Shown piece after piece: positions 16,330 through 26,031 of a stretch of 64,000 nt of DNA. Below the pieces are notes generated by a model. The model saw only the letters and a list, made by a program, of their open reading frames with translations, was not told the DNA's origin and ran no database searches. Where the stretch lies: assembly GCF_964204645.1 (NCBI RefSeq), contig NC_134030.1:3511855-3575854 (forward strand), read 5' to 3'. The translations under genes were made by a program, and so were the position numbers. The stretch is from Tubulanus polymorphus (taxonomy: Eukaryota > Nemertea > Palaeonemertea > Tubulaniformes > Tubulanidae). Numbering within the stretch: position 1 is the first letter of the stretch; each line of letters opens with the position of its first letter.

Positions 16330-19300
16330 TCAACGTACATCACTCGGGTTTGAATTACTGTCCGTCATGTCGCAGTATTTCTTATATTTTCCCAGTAGTA
16401 ATTGCCGGAGTTTTGCGACGCAGACATCACTGGCGCTTTTCGCTTCTTTGCTGATCAGTACAAAGTTCAGAAAACCATGCGGTAGATCCTTTACAACGGT
16501 GAGTCCGACATCGTTACCAATTCGTTGTAATCGTTTGGCGAACATGACCGAGTCGTCCAGAAGACTATCGAGTTCACTTGTCTGAAAGTATAACAAGGAA
16601 ATAAGTAAAGCATTCATAGTTGGGACGATCTGTATGTTGACTTCTTATCCAATAATGATTTACATTTAGTGAATTAAACTGGAAATAGAAACTCAAAAAT
16701 AGAAATGAATACTTTAACCCAGTTTTACTGCTGTATCAAGCCAGACAGTAAACTGCGTTTGGCGCAGAACCCATTGGATTATTACGGGCCCAACATGAAA
16801 AATGCTTGAAATTTTCCTACCCCAATTCATGTGTTCATTACCCATCATGGCTTTGACTGCCCCAGAATTCCCATAATGGTGGAGAAAAAAGACAGTGAGA
16901 TCTGAGGCAAGCGCAGTCTAGTGTTTGGGGCCAGTTACTCAAAAGTTGGTTAAAGATAACGATTGGTAGAACACTATATCCGTGTTGACGCGGATCCGTG
17001 TCATCTTCAGGAATAATGAAGATTCATTATTCCTGAAGATGACTATTAGGATATAGTCGAAACGTTGAAATAAACTACTATCTCGAAGTTTCATTTTCGG
17101 ACTTTTTATTATCATTGTGGGATTCTCTCCTCATTGGTTAAAGATAGTTTATGGATGAATGCCACTTTGTCAACTATCCACTGGTTAGCTCTAACCAACC
17201 AGCCTCTGATATAATAAATCATACTTACCACGAGTTCGATGGGAGGTAGTTGACTCAACCACTGATCTGACGCGTACCACGGTGACATCAGCGGATCCGA
17301 TGGTATCGGTAGATGCCGATACTTGTACAATCTCGGTTGAATGTCCTCTTTAATCAGTAAACTGGAAGGTTTAACGCGTTGCGGAGTCGTCGGTTGTTTT
17401 TTCGGCGATGATCCCGCGATTAACGCCGGAGTCGATGAACTCTTCGCTATCCCGCGATTACTACTCTTGTAACCGAAGAGTTTACTCAGCGAGAAATTTC
17501 CGTATTCGAGTTTCGACGAAATTTTCGACGTAATCGACGACGAAAACGCCATGAAACCGTCGGTTACGTCATCGTCAGGACTCGGCGTGATGTCCAGTTC
17601 TTCAGAACTGCGGTGGAAATGAACGACCGGCTCGGTAGCTGATCGGTGATTTAGAAGGTGCTGGGGCGGGCGTTCGGGAATCGCCTCCAGGCTGTTCGAT
17701 AGGTCTTCGTTCGCGGTTTGTAAACTCGACGGGCTCGAAGTGGAAACAGACGACGCGCGATAGTCAACTTCATCGGCCGGCGGACTAGAACGCGAATCGA
17801 CTAGCGGACTAGAACGCGAATCGGTGTTTTCATACGCCCGACTGTCGATCAACAACACCGGATCGCTAGAATATCGACGATGGGTATTAACGACTTTCGG
17901 CTTCGCGACGAACTCCGCCGACTTTTTCGATGAATTCGCTTCGGCCGTTGTTTCCGCGATATCCGAACAGGAAACCGACTTTTCGATTTCGGAATCGATT
18001 TTCGCTGACGGACACCCGTTAGTGGCCGCGGCACCGGCGACGACCGGTAGTTTCAAGTCTGTATCGGATTCGACGACGAAATCGGACACGGACACCCCGC
18101 TGTCGACACCGTCAGCTGAATCGTTGCGACAGTCGGCCATATCGGTGCCGGTTTTCGATTTATCACAGACTGAATTATTTTCACAGTTTTCCGCGGTTGT
18201 TAAAATCGAACTCGAACGAGACGACGAATCGTTCAAACTCGATGATTCGTTATCGATATTCTCATCAGCAGACGACGCCAGTTCTAAAATAATGTCGTCG
18301 CTTCCGAGTAGAAAACTGGCGCGCGACAATTTGTCGGGACTCGTTGAAAACTCGGATAGAGGAGTTGCGTAACTCGACGAGGTCATTGAGTCTGGAATGT
18401 CAGGGATATCGCTTTCATCCAAACCGGCATACGCTGAAAACAATCAATATCCTTTAGTTAAATACACATTCAGCGCCATTGATGAGATTCATAGCTTAAC
18501 AAGTGAGAGACATTTCATACTGATTCGTTGATTGCAGATTGAATTTCAACTAAAATATCACGTTCAGGGTACCATGGCCACTTTTTTACTGTTTTTCTGC
18601 ACGTGCGATTTGAAATCTGTGTGGTTAGGATATTATGTGTGAAATCATTTCATATTAGATCGTAACCACACGGACAGTGTTTCATCAATGTTTATCATTT
18701 ACCTGCTAGACATCTGCTGAGTAATCCTATTGGAAGCAGCGGATCCATAGTCGCTAACAGTCGCGACGGACCAGGCACATATCGCACGAGGGTCGGTGTG
18801 TAAACTGCTACGATGCCGTCAGGCATTCGGATTCCTAATTCAGCGGCTTTCAACGCGGTTGCAATGACGAGGTTTCCACCAGCGCTATCTCCTACTAAAC
18901 AGATGTGCTCACCAGTAGAACCTAGCGATAAATCAAGTAGCATTTCATAGTATCATACAATTTTTTTGATATATCATAGAAATGATGATGGGGTGAGATT
19001 GGAGCATGGTGCATTTTCACATCTTTTATCCTTTTCAACTTTGTTCACTATAAAAAACCTGGATTTTTTTCACATTTCTTATCACATTGAAATAATCAAA
19101 ATATGAATATTCTTTATGAAAATTATTGTGAGCGTTGATATGATGACGCAGTCTATAAAATCAGACTCATAAGAATAGGCCTCAATGAAAAGGAGCGAAA
19201 ATACACATGCTCTTCTTAATCAAGGCTGAAAAAGAAAGAACATTCTGCAGAAAAGCACATCAAAATATTCTGCCACCAAAATTTCAACTGATTTCACACA

Positions 19301-22300
19301 TTTTTGTAAATATTCACTTTTTTTTCGCTGTTCTCTACAGTGAACTTTGAGATATGTTCACAAAGTTCACATTAATTAATCGATCAATCTCACTCCTACA
19401 ATGATCTAAATTCCAGTACATACCTAACCAATCACAGTTATCGACAGCCCAGGCGTACGTGTAGATACATTCCTCTAAAGCACGAGGGTACGGGAACTGT
19501 GGAGCCAATGAGTAATCGATGCTCAATATCGGTACCTTCAAATCTTTGGCCCAATGACGAAGATAAGTCTAAACAAATGAATAGAAAAACATTCAACTTA
19601 ACTACAGGCTTTATAGTGAATCAGATACTGGTCTATCAGTGGCGGATCTGGAAGTGTAAGGCCTAGGTCCAGAAGAAAAGGTATTTCTCGGATAGAGCAG
19701 AGGATGAGGGTAAAATTTATAGGTTTTAACGATCTGTCTTGATGAAAAGGGTAACCTCGATAGGAAGGTAGGGATCTGAAACCCGGAGACCATGTCTAAA
19801 TCTACCCCTGTATACACGGTCAAACTTGGTTCAGTCACCATCAGATTGTCGCATTACTTAAGTTATCTTAATTTTGAGTTCCAATTATCATTTGCAATTC
19901 AACTTACTAACCGCAAGTTATTACTTTTTGATAATTCATCAACATAACATTTGTCCCCACTACGACGAGTTAAGCGAGTTTTACTTTACTTTATAAGCCA
20001 GTATTCAATTAAAATACCTCATGCGATTTAGACGACTGCGCTACCCAACCACCTCCATGACAGTGTATAATCAGACAAGGCGACGGAGGCGAAGACTTGT
20101 GGCCAAACATATCTTTCGGGCACAAATGTTCCTGGAATAATTCAATAAAAGCTACATTCAACATAAATTCATGAACGAAAACCTTATTTCAAAAGCCTTA
20201 GAACGAGCATAATCGGAATAGATTAGCTATTTGGCTGATTAGTGTCAATCATCATAATCGGGTATGTTGGTTGAAATTATCCAATATGGCGCACTCAACA
20301 GCGACTTCAACCCCCAAATGCTATCTTTAGATTAGATAATCGGCATACGCTAATCGATTATGATAACCAACGTTCATAAAAATGATGGATTATGACATAA
20401 TCCATGCTCATATTAAAACATTTTGCATAATCATGTACACTAATCGAGTGTTCATAAATAGGCCTCAAGTCTAGTCACAGTAGAAAGTTAAGAATGATCT
20501 CACCTGGCCCTCGCGGAACTCGTGAGATATGAGTCTAGTGTGTATAACTCCGGGGTCGCCGTGAGATGACGGTGGGTTAATCGTAACGAGACGAGTTCCA
20601 TCTCGGGATGGCATCTGATAAACTTCCGGTTGTATATCGATCACCTGACTTACTCTAACCGGTGGACAGACGATCATCGGTAAAGTCTGCACGATTTCGG
20701 TCTCCGCTAAATTCCAGAATCCTTTACAGAAATTCACATCCGCGTTGAAAACAGCATTGCAAACCTGAGGTAATAAATCAATATTATAGTAATAATAATC
20801 AAACTAAAATCAATTATACAAAAAAAATGTAAAATACAACCACTTTCACCGCTTTCTGCCAATTTACAAATTCCCTGATTTTTCCATGTGATCACACAAA
20901 ATTCCCAAAAAGTGAATCAGAGAAATTTCTAGGCTTAAAACGTTACAATTTGTTCATTTAATGAATCACATAGTGATAAAGAGAGGATTTCTCAACCAGG
21001 TTTCGTCTGGACCTTTTTTTGGTCTTTCGTTGGTGAACTGATTCACCCGATGAAGTTTATCTGCACTAGTAGTGAAAGCTCATAATATATTCTAATAAAG
21101 TCAGTGACCAGTACAATCTTCTCATGTAGGCTACATATATCTAGAAAAATGTCAGTTAAAATTGATAGTTACTTTCTGAGCCCTCAATTCAGGATTCATT
21201 AGATATTTTCCGCCACTCATAAGGGATGATGTGAACTTTGACATAGACGTGCCGTGAAGTTCAGCTTTTTCGTAGTTTTCACTGTACCACGCCAACGCCA
21301 CATTTAAACCATTCAGAGGTTTCTGCATCGATTCACAAAACTGTAATTCAAAATTTAGACGAAAGTTTATTGAAAACGAATTCAGTTTTGATGGCACTGA
21401 TCTGGTGGGATAGCTACAGGCACTTATGTAGGTAAAAAGCCCCAAGGTAATCCTGGGCCTAGTTTCCCAAGTTCAGCCTCTAGGCTTTCACTGCTTTCTT
21501 CATTTAAATGCTATTTGTCCAGGGTTTAAGATTATACGTCTATAAAACTTGGCCCTAGGGATTATTACCTGAGGATTTTAAGAGTATTTTGGGGTATTTC
21601 TTCCAAGGGAGAATTTTACATTGAGGGATAATTTAGGTGGGGAATTTGTCCCCTGGGTGATTTTACCTCGGGATATTTATATCAGGGGCTTTTAACTGCG
21701 GACCAAGGCACATGGTACTCATTGAATATTACCTGAAATCCTAAACATCTTCCAAAAAAACATTCCATATTGATCGTTTCGAGTTCTTTGAGCAATGCGT
21801 CAATCAGGGGACTTTCTCGTTCAAGAATTTCTTCCTTCGCGAACAGGTCGCCTTCCTGCGACCATTCGGGTAGTTTTTTGACGTACGCGCAACAAGACTT
21901 CAACTGTCCGAGGCAAGTCACGTACGTTTCGAGTTCCCGACAATAATAACCGCTGCGGAACAACAATGAATCACAATTCGCCGAAACGTACTTCGCCAAA
22001 CGCAAAATAATCAAACAACATTTACGAATAACGAGAATTAAACTTCGATAGCCGTTCGCGCGAATCGCGCCGAAGTCGCATTTCGGTGCGACTTCGAATA
22101 ACATAATCACGAGTTCTTCGACTCCTAGTTCTAAATGTTCGTAAAGCAGGCAGAACGTCGCGTGGAAACGCTGCCGATAGCTATCGGAACAGTCCTGGAA
22201 ATATTCCATATTCCTGATCGCCAGCGACCGTAGCGTTTTGAAAAGTAGTATTATCTCGCGATGTTCTTGTTCATCTTTTTGAGCGTTCATCATCTTGTTC

Positions 22301-22344
22301 AACGCGGTCGCATCGTTTGATGCGCCGTCATCGGTCGTATCCAT
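16330..22344 (-). CDS. LIPE: Hormone-sensitive lipase, 8 coding exons
   Basis: Coding exons: 22344-21733, 21340-21173, 20764-20504, about 20131-20018, 19568-19424, 18921-18703, 18433-17229 and 16581-16330. Phases match at every junction, giving about 991 aa. The first 350 residues are the HSL N-terminal domain. The oxyanion loop HCHGGGW is near residue 373. The nucleophile Ser446 lies in GDSAGGN. Asp near 917 in LLDDSV and His943 in LPHGFLNF complete the triad. HSL hydrolyses diacylglycerol and cholesteryl esters in the cytosol and on lipid droplets. The protein is about 215 residues longer than the short human form. The extra length is a Ser/Asp-rich insert in exon 7, the place of the phospho-regulated module, and it carries RRYSSDP near residue 690, a PKA-type site. 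The final intron holds nested mobile elements. Confidence 0.95.
16959..17135 (+). mobile_element. Hammerhead retroelement, family 1, copy A (nested)
   Basis: This 177-bp insert is flanked by an 11-bp duplication, GGTTAAAGATA (16948-16958 and 17136-17146). Its 5' leader CGATTGGTAGAACACTATAT and its 3' end TTGTGGGATTCTCTCCTCAT are shared with copies at 29.3 and 43.6 kb. Most of the left arm is deleted, leaving GTCATCTTCAGGAATAAT, which is palindromic with the right arm. The right arm keeps a complete ribozyme on the plus strand. The long target duplication and absence of coding sequence point to target-primed reverse transcription by enzymes supplied elsewhere. Confidence 0.8.
17027..17075 (+). 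ncRNA. Hammerhead ribozyme candidate, family 1
   Basis: Core CTGAAGA at 17033-17039 is followed by one extra T. Stem II is GACTAT (17041-17046) pairing with ATAGTC (17053-17058) around loop TAGGAT. GAA (17059-17061) follows, then ACGT (17062-17065) and T17066 as the predicted cleavage-site base. Stem I starts as C-T-T before the core against G-A-A after the cleavage base, then an internal loop. ACGT is self-complementary, so stem III may form only in dimers, as reported for Penelope-type hammerheads. Activity is inferred. The extra T after A9 departs from the strict consensus. Confidence 0.7.
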
Positions 22345-22790
22345 TTTGAGCGGCTCGATGTCAATAAGCCGCCAATAATAGTTAGAGTTTGGTCTTAATC
22401 AAAAAATGCCTGAAAATAATGAACAAACACATTCTAACGATTAGGCCAACACAATATAGAATTAATATTAGTAGATAGGAAGGTTATAAAAAACATTACG
22501 CTATAACCAAACTGACCAAACTAGATAAAGATAAAGACAGACAAGTAAAGAGTAATACACTCCTACACTACAATATTCACTCTTCGTTATGTCTTTCTTG
22601 GGCGACAGGCTCAACAATATAATCAAATTTGGTCAGCCTACACAGTAAATCATTCAAATTTACAATACAGTTGTTAATTGTCATGGTTGTTCACCTATTA
22701 GCCTAGTCTAGTACCTAGCCGTCGTTCTACACAAACAAATTGTTGTTGTAGGGAACCGGTAGGTAACAACGTCAACGTATTCAGACTACA

Positions 22791-23294
22791 AATGTCTATT
22801 TCAACCTGACTAGAGAGCATTCTGGGTGGCCTAGCTTGATCATTTTAGGTAGTACATACCTGATAAAGGTCTTAATAGGACCAGAAAGGACAGGCAGTCA
22901 ACCTAAATCATCATTTTCTAATCCATTTGAAACTGTACTGAAGGATATCTAAAAAGTCTTCACTGAAAGGGGTTAAATGAAGAAAATAGACTCCATGATT
23001 TGAAAGTTTAACAATATGTTTCCATGCCTACATACCAAACTTCAGTTGGTAGGCATGGAAACATATTGTTAAACTTTCAAATCATGGAGTCACAATTCTC
23101 TTCATTTAACCCCTTTCAGTGAAGACTTTTTGGATATTCTTCAATACAGTTTCAAATGGATTAAAAAACGATGATTTAGGTTGACTGCCGGTCCTTTCTG
23201 GTCCTATTAAGACCTTTATCAGGTATGTACTACCAAAAATTAGTGAGCTAGTAGGCCACCCGGAATGCTCTCAAGTCAGGTTGAAATAGACATT
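22791..23294. repeat. 504-bp near-perfect inverted repeat between LIPE and UFC1
   Basis: Arms of about 245 bp meet near 23040-23046 with almost no spacer. The left arm runs from AATGTCTATTTCAACCTGA and the right arm ends with its complement at 23294. Arms differ at scattered positions only. The arms contain GACCAGAAAGGAC, also found at 50500-50530 (left of another element), so this is probably a mobile foldback element. No terminal target duplication was clear. A transcript would form a long dsRNA hairpin. Confidence 0.9.
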
Positions 23295-23835
23295 AATAAG
23301 TAGGCCTAACCTGTAATTAATTAGGTCTAGAGACAATACATCACCAGATCACCAAGTTGTCTGCATTTCGATGAAAGTCCAAAAACATTTTTTTAAAGCC
23401 AGCCTTATGTTATCAAAATCCATAAACTAGAGCGTACAATGTTTACCTAAGTGAAGTGTGTAATTCGAACTTTGACAGCTGGCGTTATTTGAGATTGGGG
23501 TAACTCGAATTGATTATCCAGCCGTTCCCGATATGGACGCCATTCGCCAGAACAACAACCAAAGTTTCAGGTTTATTGAAATATACGATTCAAATCAGAA
23601 ATGTTTAATCATGGCTCTCCAATCTTATTCTCGGCTTTAAAAATCGTGAAACTTGGTCCTTAAAACGAGTGATTTTACATGGCTATTTTCAAGAGCCTCC
23701 AGGATCGGGAAATTTCTGATGAATGACTCCCGATAACAAGTTCATCAAAGTCCATATCCGCGATATGAAGATTTGAAGAGAATAAAACAAGTAATCGGAC
23801 TGAATAATCCGATCCGGGATTTCCCTATTGACAAA

Positions 23836-24797
23836 ATGGTGGACGAAGCGACGAAAAAAACATTGGCCAAGATCCCGATGCTAAAAACAAAAGCCGGGCC
23901 TCGAGACAAAGAGTTATGGATCCAGCGACTGAAAGAAGAATACCATTGCTTGATTAAGGTGAATTTTTGTGTCGATTCGTTCATTACTTACAGAGAATTG
24001 GCGTTAAATATGTCACAATTTCTTCCAACGAGTTGTACTAATTATCGAAAAAAACAGATTTGTCCGCTCTCGATCTAGCCTGATTAGTACTGTGTTCTTT
24101 TTCAGTACGTTCATAATAACAAGGAAGCCGACAATGACTGGTTCCGGCTAGAATCGAATAAAGAAGGAACAAGATGGTTTGGAAAATGCTGGATGATCCA
24201 CCAACTTCTCAAATATGAATTCGAAATAGAGTTTGATGTGAGTGTAGCCGCTTAACCTCTGCAGTCAAAGAGTTTAACGCAACTGTAATGAGGTCTTTAC
24301 GTTTGACTCACAATCTAAGCTCATCTCTCTTAAATTGTTTTTATCAGAGTGCATCCATAAAAAGTCTTATTTTTGTCTTGTATCAGTATGGTTTTGTCTA
24401 AAAATATCTATATTAAATTTTCTCTTTCATTTGTTGTTATTTTTGCAGATACCTATAACATATCCAACTACAGCCCCTGAAATTGCAATTCCTGAACTAG
24501 ATGGTAAAACAGCTAAAATGTATCGCGGAGGAAAGATCTGTCTGACTGACCATTTTAAACCTCTGTGGGCTAGGAATGTTCCTAAATTTGGTATAGGCCA
24601 CGCAATGGCATTAGGGGTATGTCTTTTTGGTTGCTTCAAGAAAATTTCTTCAAGCTTTACTAAATTCATTTGATGATGCTGATTTGTGTTGATTTTTGTA
24701 GCTCGGTCCATGGTTAGCTGTAGAAATTCCAGATCTAATAGAGAAGGGTATCGTAGTACATAAATCAAGTAATGAAGCTGCGACCACTTCATCATAG
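23836..24797 (+). CDS. UFC1: UFC1, UFM1-conjugating enzyme, 4 exons
   Basis: Coding exons 23836-23958, 24106-24237, 24449-24616 and 24702-24797 join in phase 0 to give 172 aa (human UFC1 is 167). The protein is a near-match to animal UFC1 throughout. The E2 active-site Cys is residue 116 within [14 protein letters not shown], the same number as in human. Other landmarks are [10 protein letters not shown] and [23 protein letters not shown]1 accepts UFM1 from UBA5 and works with UFL1 to modify targets such as ribosomal protein RPL26 at the ER. An in-frame upstream ATG at 23773 exists, but the start at 23836 (MVDEATKK) matches the family. An AATAAA signal lies at 24836-24841. Confidence 0.97.
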
Positions 24798-25099
24798 ATT
24801 ACATTATTTACAATTGGTGCTGATATCTGTTTTGAAATAAAGACTTTTATTTATTATTGAAAGAAATTTCAATGAAGTTTATGTATGTTCAGGTCTCTGA
24901 TAATAAAGATTATGAATGAATGGAATGATTAAAGTTTTTTTCACAATTTTCTATATGATTTCATAATGAAGGATCAGGGTCTGTTAAGAGAAAGTGAAGT
25001 GCAAAGAAATTCGAACAGAAACATAGATATACGTTAATCGTAAATTATAGATAACAAATAAAAAGCACCACTTGAAATCAAATAATTCAATTGTTACAA

Positions 25100-25880
25100 A
25101 AATTTGTATCATCGTATCATTAATTACCTAACAGCAGCAAAATTCTATTCCTGAGAACAATTGTGATTTTTCTTTTTCATTAACGAGTTTAATGAAATTT
25201 TTGACGAATATGTTACGATAAAAAATGTTCCCACAAAGGAAAATATTTGTATTTTTTATTTTTTTCTGAAAAATACCAATTCTAATTCCATTTTCTTAGA
25301 TATTTCAGCAAAAATACATATTTCGATTTTTAGTTGCGAGCACTTATTCCGCATGAAATTTTTGTTTCCCTATCACCTTGACTTGCAACTGTTTTAGCTT
25401 AATACGATTAAAAGCATTTGTATTTCTTAATTTATTTCTATAGAATACAGCGTAGTCTTTCATTGCATGATCGAAAACTTTAGTTTGAATCCAAATATCC
25501 CACCGTCTCGAAGTGAGCACAGTGTGAGGAGTGATGCCGCGGCGAACTGTGATAGTGAGCAGATATTTTTCAGTCAGTGTCTTATTGCGGAAACGAAATA
25601 TCAAGACCTCGATTCAGCTATCGAAAATATTCTCTTACATCTACATTAATTAATTCATCTATGCCTAGACCTTATTTTTTCCCTTTAAAAGAAATAAGTC
25701 ATTTTACACATAAAATATTTTCTTCTTATAAATCAACCTTTCAAATGAATTATTAGTCAGAACATTTTCCTTATCGTTATTGTTGAATCATTTTCGATAT
25801 TTACGACGGATCAGAATATTCAATCAACTCAAAATGTTCTTCCATTCGTCTAGCGCGTGCCTAGATATTTCGCCGTTTCG
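25100..25880. other. Spacer between UFC1 and GATAD1
   Basis: AT-rich. An 86-codon minus-strand open frame (25604-25344) has a basic, hydrophobic composition but no recognised family, upstream exon or clear splice site. I do not annotate it as a gene. Confidence 0.5.
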
Positions 25881-25912
25881 TCAAATATTGTCGTGAGTTT
25901 GGGTTTTTTCGG

Positions 25913-25949
25913 GACCTGACATGACAGGTAAGACCTGTCATGTCAGGTC
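25913..25949. repeat. Perfect 17-bp palindromic hairpin upstream of GATAD1
   Basis: GACCTGACATGACAGGT, three-base loop AAG, then the exact complement. It ends 82 bases before the GATAD1 start codon, so it is in the promoter or 5' UTR. In RNA it would be a very stable stem. It could be a protein-binding palindrome, a translation-modulating hairpin or a tiny repeat remnant; the sequence alone cannot tell. Confidence 0.9.
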
Positions 25950-26031
25950 TTGAGGTTCTGGAAACTCTGCAGACATACATCATTCCAAAAATTATTTTCC
26001 TTCCAATTAATTCGGAAAATCGTGCTAGAAA

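Larger units (their letters stand above)
16924..17216. mobile_element. MITE copy (family of 37446-37572) split by a nested insertion
   Basis: The left part CAGTTACTCAAAAGTTGGTTA and the right part CTATCCACTGGTTAGCTCTAACC match the two ends of the unbroken element at 37446-37572. A hammerhead-bearing element is inserted between them at 16959-17135. The host lies in the last LIPE intron; its right end is about 15 bases from the exon 7 donor. Confidence 0.75.

Noticed and set aside
17824-18372. 182-codon plus-strand open frame
   Set aside because: Antisense to the Ser-rich LIPE exon 7; no domain and no splice support.
25344-25604. 86-codon minus-strand open frame between UFC1 and GATAD1
   Set aside because: No recognised family, no neighbouring exon and no clear splice sites; composition fits chance in AT-rich DNA.
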